A stretch of 64,000 nt of DNA. Source: Rubellimicrobium roseum. GTDB taxonomy: Bacteria; Pseudomonadota; Alphaproteobacteria; Rhodobacterales; Rhodobacteraceae. Positions 35,697-44,085 of the stretch are shown here, in pieces. The stretch covers positions 22,730 through 86,729 of the forward strand of contig NZ_VDFV01000006.1 in the NCBI RefSeq assembly GCF_006152145.1. The letters are read 5' to 3'. The notes below the pieces were generated by a model. That model did not search any database. It was not told where the DNA came from and saw only the letters and a program-made list of their open reading frames with translations. How positions within the stretch are numbered: the first letter of the stretch is position 1; every line of letters starts with the position of its first letter. The position numbers and the translations under genes are program-made.

Positions 35697-36736
35697 ACTG
35701 GCGCCTGGTCGAGCTTCTCGGGGTTTGGAACCGGCGCATCCTCGCGCAGGAGGCCCTTGGCTTTCAGGTCAGCCCAGAACTCGGGTGGGATCGGGTGGCT
35801 GAACCAGGCAAGATTCTGGTCGAGCTGCGCCACAGTCCGGGTACCAGCCATGAAACTGGGCACTGCCGGATGGGCGACCACGAACTGGAGCGCGGCGGCG
35901 GGCAGGGGAACGTTGTGGTCGCGGCATACGGCCTCGATCCTTGCAACCTTCTCCATCACGTGCGCCGGGGCAGGGGAGTAGTTGTACTTGGCGCCCGGCA
36001 CTGCGCCGGTCGCGAGGATCCCGGAGTTGAAGCCCCCGCCTACCACCACAGCGGCCCCGCGCTCCTCGCAGAGCGGCAGAAAGCGATCAAGCGCCTCCTG
36101 CTCGAGGAGCGTGTAGCGACCGGCGAGGAGGAAGCAGTCGAAATCACGCCGCTCGAGCGCGGCGAGGCATACCTCCCACTCGTTGACGCCTACACCGATC
36201 GCCTTCACCAGGCCTTCGTCGCGCAGGCGGGAGAGTGCGCGCCAACAGCCGTCCATCGCTTCCTCGAAGACCTCAGGCTGGGCGTCGCCACGGGTGAAGC
36301 GATCAACGTCGTGGATGAAAAGCATGTCGATCCGCTCGAGCGCCAGCCGCTGAAGGCTGTCCTCGAAAGAGCGCATCGTTCCATCATAGCTGTAGTCGAA
36401 GCGCATCGCGAAAGGCGCGGCATCGACCCAGGGCTGAAAGTTGATCGTCCCGCGCTTGGCCGGGCTCAGAAGGCGACCCACCTTGCTTGCAAGCACAAAG
36501 TCGTCACGTCGCTTCCAGCGCAGCTCTTGACCCGTGCGCAGTTCCGAAAGACCGTGGCCGTACATCGGTGCGGTGTCGAAGAAGCGCACACCTGCATTCC
36601 AGGCGTGGTCGAACATTGCCGCCGAGGTCGCCTCGTCAATGGGGCGGAGGAAGTTGCCGACAGGCGCCGTGCCAAACCCGAAGGCCGTGACCTCAAGATC
36701 GACCCGGCCAAACTTGCGCCGTGTGGAAGGATGCAT
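35693..36736 (-). CDS. Aldo/keto reductase, D-threo-aldose/L-fucose dehydrogenase-like
   Basis: 347-residue AKR. GVRFFDTAPMYGHGLSE carries Asp and Tyr of the catalytic tetrad, LASKVGR the Lys and MLFIHDVDR the His. GAVPGAKYNYSPAPAHVMEK and FNSGILATG are typical of NAD-dependent L-fucose/D-arabinose dehydrogenases. They oxidise aldoses to lactones, suggesting the pathway handles a real sugar. GGAGG precedes the ATG. Transcription is leftward into MaoC; operator site D is 19 bases upstream. Confidence 0.9.
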   Translation of the reverse strand: MHPSTRRKFGRVDLEVTAFGFGTAPVGNFLRPIDEATSAAMFDHAWNAGVRFFDTAPMYGHGLSELRTGQELRWKRRDDFVLASKVGRLLSPAKRGTINFQPWVDAAPFAMRFDYSYDGTMRSFEDSLQRLALERIDMLFIHDVDRFTRGDAQPEVFEEAMDGCWRALSRLRDEGLVKAIGVGVNEWEVCLAALERRDFDCFLLAGRYTLLEQEALDRFLPLCEERGAAVVVGGGFNSGILATGAVPGAKYNYSPAPAHVMEKVARIEAVCRDHNVPLPAAALQFVVAHPAVPSFMAGTRTVAQLDQNLAWFSHPIPPEFWADLKAKGLLREDAPVPNPEKLDQAPV

Positions 36737-36754
36737 CGCGACCTCCAGGTGATA

Positions 36755-36772
36755 AGTAACTATTTAGTGCAT
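36755..36772. promoter_or_regulatory. Putative TetR operator site D
   Basis: AGTAACTATTTAGTGCAT resembles site B closely, with an AGTAAC left half and a GTGC right half at 6-base spacing. It lies 19 bases before the aldo/keto reductase gene, in the divergent region that also holds site E. Confidence 0.5.
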
Positions 36773-36861
36773 CGTAGCGCCGCCTTTGCCTTCCCCGCAA
36801 GTACTTTCGGGACCTGTGAGAGCCTGATTCGGGCTTGACTAGGGGCGAAACGGGTGTCAGA

Positions 36862-36879
36862 TGTAACTATCTAGTTACT
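36862..36879. promoter_or_regulatory. Putative TetR operator site E
   Basis: TGTAACTATCTAGTTACT is a near-perfect copy; GTAACTA and TAGTTAC are exact reverse complements. TTGACT at 36835-36840 lies upstream, so the site would cover the -10/start region of the acyl-CoA dehydrogenase operon. Confidence 0.6.
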
Positions 36880-36916
36880 ACACCGGACAGGGCGAACCAG
36901 CCCTTGGGGACCTGCC

Positions 36917-38059
36917 ATGTATCTCAACGAAACACATCTCCAGGTTCGCGAGATGGCGCGCGACTTCGCAGACGGCGTCGTGCGCCCGATCGCCGAGGCC
37001 CTCGATCGCGACGAGCGCTTTCCGGGCGAGATTTTCGAGCAGATGGCTGAGCTCGGCCTCTTCGGGGTCGGCGTGCCCGAAGAGATGGGTGGTCCTGGCT
37101 TCGACTCGCTGACCTATGCCTTGGTCATGGAAGAGCTGTCGCGTGGCTACGCCAGCATCGCTGACCAGTGCGGATTGGTGGAACTCATCTCGACCCTGCT
37201 TGTCCGACATGGGACCGACGAGCAACGGGCGCTGCTTCCCAGCATCCTTGGGATGCGAACCAAGGTGGCCTACTGCATTACTGAGCCCGAGGCCGGCACC
37301 GATGTTTCAGGCATTCGCACCACAGCCGTCCGCGACGGGAGCGGCTGGATCCTCAACGGCGGTAAGGTCTGGATCCACAATGCGCCGGTGGCCGACCTCG
37401 CCTTCGTTCTTGCCCGGACAGACAAGGACAAGGGCCACCGTGGCATGTCCATCTTCATTGTGGACCTACACGCAAAGGGCGTCGAGCGTGGCCCCAAGGA
37501 ACACAAGATGGGCCAGCGGGCGAGCCAAGTCGGCGCGCTCAACTTCAGTGACGTCCACGTGCCCGCCGACATGCTCCTCGGCGAAGAGGGGCGCGGCTTC
37601 CACATGATGATGTCGGTACTCGACAAGGGTCGTGTGGGAATCGCCGCGCTGGCTGTAGGCATAGGGCAGGCGGGCCTCGAGGCGGCAGTAGATTACGCCG
37701 CAACTCGCAAGCAGTTCAGCAAGCCCATTGCGGACTTCCAAGGTGTACAGTGGCTCCTCGCCGACATGGCCAAGGACATCGAGGCGGCCCGGCTCCTTGT
37801 CCATTCTGCCGCCATGAAAATCGATGCTGGGCAGGATGCGACCAAGGCCTGCTCCATGGCTAAGTGCTTTGCGGGCGACATGGCCGTGGCGCGCACAGCC
37901 GACGCGGTGCAGGTCTTCGGTGGATCGGGCTACATCCGCGGGTTCGAAGTCGAACGGCTCTACCGCGACGCCAAGATCTGCCAGATCTACGAAGGTACCA
38001 ATCAGATCCAACGGATGATCATCGCCCGCGAGCTCTTGGCTAAGGGCGCCCGGGTATGA
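36917..38059 (+). CDS. Acyl-CoA dehydrogenase
   Basis: 380 residues with the three-domain ACAD architecture: AYCITEPEAGTDVSGIRT (FAD-binding middle region, about 117-134), NGGKVWIHNA, and the C-terminal VFGGSGYIRGFEVERLYRDA followed by YEGTNQIQRM, where the Glu is the usual catalytic base. It forms a 2,3-enoyl-CoA and passes electrons to ETF, encoded in the same operon at 40854-42538. GGGGACC precedes the ATG; the stop overlaps the SDR start as ATGA. Confidence 0.95.
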   Translation: MYLNETHLQVREMARDFADGVVRPIAEALDRDERFPGEIFEQMAELGLFGVGVPEEMGGPGFDSLTYALVMEELSRGYASIADQCGLVELISTLLVRHGTDEQRALLPSILGMRTKVAYCITEPEAGTDVSGIRTTAVRDGSGWILNGGKVWIHNAPVADLAFVLARTDKDKGHRGMSIFIVDLHAKGVERGPKEHKMGQRASQVGALNFSDVHVPADMLLGEEGRGFHMMMSVLDKGRVGIAALAVGIGQAGLEAAVDYAATRKQFSKPIADFQGVQWLLADMAKDIEAARLLVHSAAMKIDAGQDATKACSMAKCFAGDMAVARTADAVQVFGGSGYIRGFEVERLYRDAKICQIYEGTNQIQRMIIARELLAKGARV

Positions 38060-38823
38060 GACAGGCCGCACTTGTCACCGGCTCCAGCCGCGGCATCGGC
38101 CTAGCCGTCGCCGAGGCTCTCGCGCACGAAGGATTTGCCGTTGCTGTCAATGGCCCTGCCGACGACGCGGAACTTGCCGCGGCAGCGGAGCGGATACGCG
38201 CCCTTGGCGTACCAGTCGTCGCCACGCCCTTCGACGTGACCAACTTGGCTGGATACGAGTCGATGCTCGCCCGGATCGAAGAGGCGATCGGGCCCCTCAC
38301 GACTCTCGTCAACAACGCCGGCGTCGGAGTGATGAGCCGGGGCGACCTCCTTGACGTGACGGAAGCGAGTTACGACCGCTGCCTCGCGGTCAACGCCAAG
38401 GCCATGTTCTTCCTGAGCCAAGCCTTCGCGCGGCGGCTTCTCGCCCGCGAACGCGATCCGTCGCTCTTCCATTCCATCGTCAACGTCACGTCTTCAAATG
38501 CCGTCGCTGTGGCGGTGCAGCGGGGCGAGTACTGCGCCTCCAAAGCCGCCGCGGCGATGATCTCCAAGACCTTTGCGGTGCGGCTCGGGTCCGAGAACAT
38601 TGCCGTCTACGACGTGCAGCCGGGCCTGATCGCCACCGAGCTGACGGCGCCAGTGATCGAGAGCTACGCCCGGCGGGCGGCTGAGGGACTCACGCTCTTT
38701 CCCCGCGTGGGCCAGCCTGCTGAGATGGGTGCGATCATTGCCGCCTTAGCCGGGGGCAAACTCCCCTACACCACCGGACAGGCGATCTCGGCGGATGCCG
38801 GGATGCTGGTTCCTCGCTTCTGA
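38056..38823 (+). CDS. SDR-family oxidoreductase (3-oxoacyl reductase-like)
   Basis: 255 residues: cofactor motif TGSSRGIG (about 7-14), NNAGVG near 87, catalytic Ser in NVTSSNA and YCASK near 155. The closest style is FabG-like, so a 3-hydroxyacyl-CoA dehydrogenase role fits the beta-oxidation context. Coupled to the acyl-CoA dehydrogenase by ATGA. It could instead be a sugar dehydrogenase. Confidence 0.85.
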   Translation: MRQAALVTGSSRGIGLAVAEALAHEGFAVAVNGPADDAELAAAAERIRALGVPVVATPFDVTNLAGYESMLARIEEAIGPLTTLVNNAGVGVMSRGDLLDVTEASYDRCLAVNAKAMFFLSQAFARRLLARERDPSLFHSIVNVTSSNAVAVAVQRGEYCASKAAAAMISKTFAVRLGSENIAVYDVQPGLIATELTAPVIESYARRAAEGLTLFPRVGQPAEMGAIIAALAGGKLPYTTGQAISADAGMLVPRF

Positions 38824-38832
38824 GGTCGTTCC

Positions 38833-39981
38833 ATGAAGATCGCGCTCCCCGACGCATTCGGTCAGATGACGGATTATACGCTGACCGGCAGTCCTATCGC
38901 GCCGGTCCCTCTCGGTCCGAGCCCGACCCGAGTCATCTACTCGGCTGCCCACGTCGTCGCAGATCCCTTCAGTGACAGGGATCCTTCCGGCCCGGCGGCC
39001 ATCGACTGGGAGCGGACCATGGCTTTCCGCCACTATCTGGCGGGGCTGGGCCTTGGGATCGCTGAGGCCATGGACACCGCCCAGCGCGGCATGGGCCTTG
39101 ACTGGCCGGGCGCTCTTGAACTGATCCGTCGGACTAAGGCTGATCTGCCCCAGGCGCTCGTGGCCAACGGTTGTGGCACTGACCACCTCGACCCAAAAGA
39201 AGCGCGGTCGCTCGACGACGTGCGACGGGCCTATTTCGATCAAGTGGAAGCGATCCAGGGAGTAGGCGGGCGGCTGATCCTAATGGCCTCACGGGCGCTC
39301 GTCCGCGTCGCCCGAGGGCCAGAGGACTATATCCGGGTCTATGGCGACGTGCTCGCGAGCTGTGACCAGCCGGTGATCCTCCACTGGTTGGGCGAAATGT
39401 TCGATCCAACGCTGGCTGGATACTGGGGGGCCCAGGACTTCGAGGGGGCGCTCGAAACCGCTCTCGCCGTCATCAAGCAGAATGCCTCCAAGGTGGACGG
39501 CATAAAGATCTCGCTCCTAGACAAGGACAAGGAGATCGCAATGCGCCGCCGCCTGCCGGCGGAGGTGAAGATGTACACGGGGGACGACTTCAATTACCCC
39601 GAGTTGATCGAAGGCGACGAACAGGGTTTCTCCCACGCCCTTCTTGGCATCTTCGACCCACTTGCCGCTGCCGCGGCCCAGGCCGTCAATCAGCTGGGGC
39701 AGGGGGATGCGAGACGCTTCCGCGAGACGCTCGACCCGACCGTGCCTCTCGCGCGGCTGATCTTTCGGGCGCCGACGCAGCACTACAAGACAGGCGTGGT
39801 GTTCTTGGCCTGGCTCAACGGGTTCCAGGACCACTTCATCATGCTGAACGGCGCGCAGGCGATGCGGCCGCTCCCCTACTTCACCGAGGTCTTCCGCCTT
39901 GCCGACGGCTGCGGGCTCCTTCGCGATCCTGAGATGGCCGTCGCGCGGATGAAACGCCTCCTCGCACTTTACGGTGTGTGA
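38833..39981 (+). CDS. DUF993-family protein (class I aldolase-like TIM barrel)
   Basis: 382 residues matching the DUF993 family, distantly similar to dihydrodipicolinate synthase-type aldolases. VDGIKISLLDKDKE contains a lysine in the position expected for a Schiff base (about 225), and VILHWLGEMFDPTLAGYWG is characteristic. The family is found in sugar catabolic clusters but, as far as I know, without an assigned reaction. It lies between the SDR and the TIM-barrel isomerase, overlapping the latter's start. A retro-aldol step is a reasonable guess. Confidence 0.8.
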   Translation: MKIALPDAFGQMTDYTLTGSPIAPVPLGPSPTRVIYSAAHVVADPFSDRDPSGPAAIDWERTMAFRHYLAGLGLGIAEAMDTAQRGMGLDWPGALELIRRTKADLPQALVANGCGTDHLDPKEARSLDDVRRAYFDQVEAIQGVGGRLILMASRALVRVARGPEDYIRVYGDVLASCDQPVILHWLGEMFDPTLAGYWGAQDFEGALETALAVIKQNASKVDGIKISLLDKDKEIAMRRRLPAEVKMYTGDDFNYPELIEGDEQGFSHALLGIFDPLAAAAAQAVNQLGQGDARRFRETLDPTVPLARLIFRAPTQHYKTGVVFLAWLNGFQDHFIMLNGAQAMRPLPYFTEVFRLADGCGLLRDPEMAVARMKRLLALYGV

Positions 39982-40841
39982 TGCGGGATTTCTCGAACGA
40001 CACATCGCAGCTTGCCCTTAACACGGCGACGCTTGGGCACAACCTCGACGGCCACGGAGCCGGCTGGCCGGTCGAGAGGGTAATCAACGCCTGCGCGGAA
40101 CGGGGCATCGGCGGAATCGTGTTCTGGCGCCGGGAAGTTGGTTCCCGGGCCGTTGAGATCGGGGCGCGTGCCCGGGCAGCGGGTTTGCGGGTAGACGGCC
40201 TCTGCCGCACGCCGTTCCTGACGGGTCCCCTGGCACTGCCGAGCCGACAGCAGATAATGGACGACTTCCGGTCCTCGATCGACATGGCTGCAGACCTAGG
40301 GGCACCGATCCTCACAATTGTCACAGGCGGCGTCGAGCCTGGCACGAAGGGAGCTGGCCCGAGCCTTGACCTGGTGACAGATCGAGTTGCCGAGGTCGCG
40401 CCCTATGCGGCCGAGCGCGGCGTGAGCTTGGCGCTTGAACCACTCAACCCGGTTTACGGCGGCAATCGTTCCTGTCTGACCACCGTGCGCGATGCGCTTG
40501 ACATCTGCGATCGGATCGGAGCCCCAAATCTGGGTGTCGCCGTCGATGTCTATCATGTCTGGTGGGACACCGAGCTCTCGATGCAACTACGGCGCGCGGG
40601 ACCGGAGCGCCTCCTCGGCTATCACCTTTGTGACTGGCTGGCCGACACACGGGACGTGCTCCTTGACCGCGGCATGATGGGGGACGGAGTAGCCGACCTG
40701 CGCGGTCTCCGCGCAGCGATGGAGGGGGCGGGTTACGGTGGCCCCTGCGAGGTCGAAATCTTCTCGGCCGACAACTGGTGGAAACGCGATCCGGACGAGG
40801 TGCTCGACGTCATGGTTGAGCGGTTCCGGACTGCTTGCTGA
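39981..40841 (+). CDS. Sugar phosphate isomerase/epimerase-like TIM-barrel protein
   Basis: 286 residues of the AP-endonuclease-2-like TIM barrel (xylose isomerase-like). Metal-binding residues are suggested by LALEPLNP (Glu), VAVDVYHVWWD (Asp, His), GYHLCDW (His) and PCEVEIFS (Glu). Members epimerise or isomerise ketoses, dehydrate inosose, or cleave C-glycosides. The ATG overlaps the DUF993 stop by one base; a GTG three bases earlier is possible. Confidence 0.85.
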   Translation: MRDFSNDTSQLALNTATLGHNLDGHGAGWPVERVINACAERGIGGIVFWRREVGSRAVEIGARARAAGLRVDGLCRTPFLTGPLALPSRQQIMDDFRSSIDMAADLGAPILTIVTGGVEPGTKGAGPSLDLVTDRVAEVAPYAAERGVSLALEPLNPVYGGNRSCLTTVRDALDICDRIGAPNLGVAVDVYHVWWDTELSMQLRRAGPERLLGYHLCDWLADTRDVLLDRGMMGDGVADLRGLRAAMEGAGYGGPCEVEIFSADNWWKRDPDEVLDVMVERFRTAC

Positions 40842-40853
40842 GGGAAAGCGCCC

Positions 40854-41612
40854 ATGAAGGTTCTTGTGCCTGTGAAGCGCGTGATCGACTACAACGTGAA
40901 GGTTCGCGTGCGCGCGGACGGCTCGGGCGTCGATCTCGCCAACGTCAAGATGTCGATGAACCCCTTTGACGAGATCGCGGTCGAGGAGGCGATCCGGCTC
41001 AAGGAGAAGGGCACCGCGACCGAGGTCGTGGCCGTCTCCATCGGCGTCCGCCAGGCGCAGGAGACGCTTCGGACCGCGCTCGCCATGGGTGCCGACCGCG
41101 CGATCCTGGTGCTGGCCTCCGAGGACGTCCACCAGGACATCGAGCCACTCGCGGTGGCCAAGATCCTGGCGGGCATCGTCAAGGAGGAGAGCCCCGGGCT
41201 GGTGCTCTGCGGCAAGCAGGCCATCGACAACGACATGAACGCGACGGGCCAGATGCTCGCGGCCCTTCTCGGCTGGGCGCAGGCGACCTTCGCCTCCGAG
41301 CTGAAGGTCGAGGGCGAGGAGGCCACCGTGACCCGCGAGGTCGACGGCGGTCTCCAGGCGATCAAGGTCAAGATGCCCGCCGTGGTCACCGTGGACCTTC
41401 GGATGAACGAGCCGCGCTACGCGTCGCTCCCGAACATCATGAAGGCCAAGAAGAAGCCCCTGGAGGAGAAGACGCCCGGAGACTACGGCGTGGATGTCAC
41501 GCCCCGGCTGCGGGTCGTGAAGACCACCGAGCCCGCGAGCCGCAAGGCGGGCGTGATGGCCAAGTCGGTGGATGAGCTTGTGGACATGCTCAAGGGCGCG
41601 GGGGTGGTGTGA
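40854..41612 (+). CDS. etfB: Electron transfer flavoprotein beta subunit
   Basis: 252 residues; [56 protein letters not shown] and [20 protein letters not shown] are the EtfB signatures, with AMP-binding residues in the middle segment. It forms a heterodimer with EtfA and takes electrons from acyl-CoA dehydrogenases to the quinone pool through ETF-QO. The start has GAGGGAA upstream, 12 bases after the isomerase. The sequence is very standard for Rhodobacterales. Confidence 0.96.
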   Translation: MKVLVPVKRVIDYNVKVRVRADGSGVDLANVKMSMNPFDEIAVEEAIRLKEKGTATEVVAVSIGVRQAQETLRTALAMGADRAILVLASEDVHQDIEPLAVAKILAGIVKEESPGLVLCGKQAIDNDMNATGQMLAALLGWAQATFASELKVEGEEATVTREVDGGLQAIKVKMPAVVTVDLRMNEPRYASLPNIMKAKKKPLEEKTPGDYGVDVTPRLRVVKTTEPASRKAGVMAKSVDELVDMLKGAGVV

Positions 41613-42538
41613 TGGCTATTCTTCTGATCGGCGAAGTGACGAACGGCCAGCTGGGCCTCGATGCCACCGCCAAGGCGGTCACGGCGGCGGCCAAGCTGGG
41701 CGAGGTCCATGTCCTCTGCGCCGGCGCCTCCGCGCGCGGCGCAGCCGAGCAGGCTGCCCAGATCCAGGGCGTGGCCAAGGTGCTGGTCGCCGAGGACCCC
41801 GCGCTGGGCCACCGCTTGGCCGAGCCCACGGCGGCGCTGATCGTGAGCCTCGCCTCCGGCTACAGCCACGTCGTCGCCCCCGCGACCACCGACGCCAAGA
41901 ACGTGCTGCCCCGCGTGGCCGCGCTTCTCGACGTCATGGTCATCTCCGACGTCTCGGGCATCCAGGACGCCGACACCTTCGAGCGGCCCATCTACGCGGG
42001 CAACGCCATCCAGACGGTGACCTCCTCGGACGCGATCAAGGTCGCCACCATCCGCACCGCGGGCTTCGACGCCGCCCCCCTGGGCAACGCCGCCCCGATC
42101 GAGGCCGCCCCCGGCGCCACCGACCCGGGCCTGTCGCAGTGGATCGAGGACCGCACGGCGCATTCGGGCCGTCCGGAGCTGACCTCCGCCCCGGTCGTCG
42201 TGTCGGGCGGACGCGGCATCGGCTCGAAGGAGGGCTTCGAGATCGTGGAGGCCCTGGCCGACAAGCTCGGCGCCGCCGTGGGTGCGAGCCGCGCGGCCGT
42301 CGACGCGGGCTACGCCCCCAACGACTGGCAGGTGGGCCAGACCGGCAAGGTGGTCGCGCCCAACCTCTACGTCGCGCTGGGCATCTCGGGGGCCATCCAG
42401 CACCTCGCGGGCATGAAGGACTCCAAGTTCATCGTCGCCATCAACAAGGACGCCGAAGCGCCGATCTTCCAGGTCGCCGACTTCGGCCTCGTGGCCGACC
42501 TCTTCACCGCCGTCCCGGAACTGACCGAGAAGCTGTGA
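41612..42538 (+). CDS. etfA: Electron transfer flavoprotein alpha subunit
   Basis: 308 residues. The C-terminal FAD domain is clear: [15 protein letters not shown] (about 190-204), [20 protein letters not shown], then [16 protein letters not shown] and [19 protein letters not shown] 41612 overlaps the EtfB stop (TGATG). Having a dedicated ETF pair at the end of this operon fits the acyl-CoA dehydrogenase at its start. The IS3 element begins about 50 bases after the stop, so the operon's right side may have been disturbed. Confidence 0.96.
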   Translation: MAILLIGEVTNGQLGLDATAKAVTAAAKLGEVHVLCAGASARGAAEQAAQIQGVAKVLVAEDPALGHRLAEPTAALIVSLASGYSHVVAPATTDAKNVLPRVAALLDVMVISDVSGIQDADTFERPIYAGNAIQTVTSSDAIKVATIRTAGFDAAPLGNAAPIEAAPGATDPGLSQWIEDRTAHSGRPELTSAPVVVSGGRGIGSKEGFEIVEALADKLGAAVGASRAAVDAGYAPNDWQVGQTGKVVAPNLYVALGISGAIQHLAGMKDSKFIVAINKDAEAPIFQVADFGLVADLFTAVPELTEKL

Positions 42539-42657
42539 AGCCAGAACCTAACTGAAATCGGTCCCGCGCGTTTGGGGAGGGATCGACAACCATCTGATGC
42601 GAGGCCGACAAGCCGTGGCCGACCCTTTCTGGCTGGACCCCGATCACGGCTCCAGGG

Positions 42658-43488
42658 TCAATGGTAGTTCGTCGGGGCATGGTGGGCTAGCGTCCTGGCG
42701 GGCCAGACCCGGAATGTGGGGAGCCGAACCTCCGGGGCCGGTGGGGTCCAGCGCAGGGCCGAGTGCGGGCGGACGGCGTTGTAGTGCTTGCGCCAGCCCT
42801 CAATCAGGATCTGGGCCTCCTTGAGCGAGTAGAAGATCTCGCGGTGGAGCAGCTCGTCTCGGAGCTTGGAGTTGAAGCTTTCCACATATCCGTTCTCCCA
42901 GGGGCTGCCCGGCTCGATGTAAGCCGTCCGGGAGCCCACGGCCGCGATCCAGTTCCGAACAGCCTGGGCCACGAACTCCGGCCCGTTGTCGGAACGAATA
43001 TGCTCGGGCACGCCGCGCTCGAGCATCAGCTCGGCCAAGGTCTCGATGACTTCGGCCGAAGAGAGCTTCCGGTCCACGCGGATGGCCAGCGCCTCGCGGG
43101 TGAACTCGTCCACGACGCAAAGCATGCGGAACTTGCGTCCGTCGTGGGTGCGATTCTGGACGAAGTCATAGGCCCAGACGTGGTTGGCCCGCTCAGGCCT
43201 GAGCCGAAGGCAGGAGCCGTCGCTCAGCCAGAGCCGGCCCTTCTTGGGTTGCTTCCTTGGCACCTTGAGCCCCTCGCGCCGCCAGATGCGCTCGACCCGC
43301 TTCTTGTTCACGACCCAACCTGCCTGACGCAGGAGAGCCGTGATGCGGCGGTAGCCGTAGCGCCCGTACATGGTTGCCAACTCGGTGATGGCGGCTGTGA
43401 GCCGCTCCTCATCGTCTGGCTTCCTCAGCACACGACGCTGGGTCGACCGCGGCTGGCCAAGGGCCTGGCAGGCTCGGCGCTCGGACAC
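42658..43488 (-). CDS. IS3 transposase OrfB (DDE integrase domain)
   Basis: 276 residues from an internal start. It carries the rve integrase core: WAYDFVQNRTHDGRKF (first Asp), RSDNGPEFVA (second Asp) and GSPWENGYVESFNSKLRDEL (Glu), preceded by an HTH_21 segment RRITALLRQAGWVVNKKRV. The functional protein is expected as an OrfAB fusion by -1 frameshifting: the reading frame is open upstream to the orfA overlap. It looks intact. Confidence 0.92.
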   Translation of the reverse strand: MSERRACQALGQPRSTQRRVLRKPDDEERLTAAITELATMYGRYGYRRITALLRQAGWVVNKKRVERIWRREGLKVPRKQPKKGRLWLSDGSCLRLRPERANHVWAYDFVQNRTHDGRKFRMLCVVDEFTREALAIRVDRKLSSAEVIETLAELMLERGVPEHIRSDNGPEFVAQAVRNWIAAVGSRTAYIEPGSPWENGYVESFNSKLRDELLHREIFYSLKEAQILIEGWRKHYNAVRPHSALRWTPPAPEVRLPTFRVWPARTLAHHAPTNYH

Positions 43489-43817
43489 GCCAAGCTCTGC
43501 GCAGACTTGCTCGACCTTTTGCCGGCGACGCGAAGGGCTGGTCGGTTTCCCCGTAGAGCCTCGGCCAGGATCTGCTTGTCGAGCGTGAGATCGGAGACCG
43601 CACGCCTCAGCCGGCTGTTCTCCAACTCGAGCTCCTTCAGCCGTCGGACCTGATCGAGCTTCAGCCCGCCATACTCGTTACGCCAGCGATGATAGGTGGC
43701 CTCGGCTACTCCGATTGCCCGGATCGCCTCAGCCAAGGTGCGCCCCTGCGACGTCATCACGTCCACTTGGCGCAGCTTCGCTACAATCTCCTCAGGGCTG
43801 TGTCGCTTCTTCGGCAT
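43425..43817 (-). CDS. IS3 transposase OrfA (helix-turn-helix protein)
   Basis: 130 residues. KKRHSPEEIVAKLRQVDV and ATYHRWRNEYGG form the HTH_Tnp_1 domain, followed by a leucine-zipper-like LKELELENSRLRRAVSDLTL. Homology ends near residue 90; the rest is read in the wrong frame. A slip site GGGGAAA (minus strand, 43546-43552) precedes the point where the OrfB frame continues with KPTSPSRRRQKVEQV, so -1 frameshifting there would give the full transposase. Confidence 0.9.
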   Translation of the reverse strand: MPKKRHSPEEIVAKLRQVDVMTSQGRTLAEAIRAIGVAEATYHRWRNEYGGLKLDQVRRLKELELENSRLRRAVSDLTLDKQILAEALRGNRPALRVAGKRSSKSAQSLACPSAEPARPLASRGRPSVVC

Positions 43818-43866
43818 GGATCCTCCTCGTCAGCTCAGCTGACATCACAGATGGATCCGCTCTCGG

Positions 43867-43974
43867 GAGGCAGGCCACCTGGGCGTCGAGGGTCTGCCCG
43901 TCGGTGCCGACGCGAGCGTAGCCGTAAATCTGCGGCACCGGATCAGCCCCATATTGCGCACATATGATACGCAC
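43867..43974 (-). pseudogene. Serine resolvase N-terminal fragment truncated by the IS3 element
   Basis: IYGYARVGTDGQTLDAQVACL is the catalytic N-terminus of Tn3-type resolvases (usual form YGYARVSTDGQ); the catalytic Ser position reads Gly here. Homology ends at about 43867, where IS3-related sequence starts. No matching C-terminal part appears left of the IS3 element before etfA, so a deletion accompanied or followed insertion. Confidence 0.7.
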
Positions 43975-44010
43975 AGACTAACCTGCTGATCTTCCTAGGT
44001 CGAGAACTCC

Positions 44011-44040
44011 GTGCGTATTTCAAGCAGACCGTGTGAGAAC
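44011..44040 (+). repeat. Left terminal inverted repeat of the IS1182 element
   Basis: Starts GTGCGTATTTCAAGCAGACC and matches the right end at 45676-45705 in inverted orientation with 3 mismatches (positions 9, 13 and 27). Confidence 0.8.
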
Positions 44041-44085
44041 CCAGCTGATACTTCGGGCGGGTGAGCCGCCGTGGTATCCTCGGCC

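Larger units (their letters stand above)
42590..43854 (-). mobile_element. IS3-family insertion sequence (approximate ends)
   Basis: The element carries overlapping orfA and orfB on the minus strand. Ends are estimated from the shared CCATCTG at 42590-42596 and its inverse (CAGATGG, 43848-43854), giving about 1265 bases, normal for IS3 elements. No target duplication could be confirmed. It interrupts a serine resolvase gene, whose N-terminal part remains at 43867-43974. Confidence 0.7.

Noticed and set aside
43425..43488. Mutation breaking the IS3 transposase
   Set aside because: The orfA/orfB overlap with a -1 offset and a GGGGAAA slip site is the normal IS3 arrangement.
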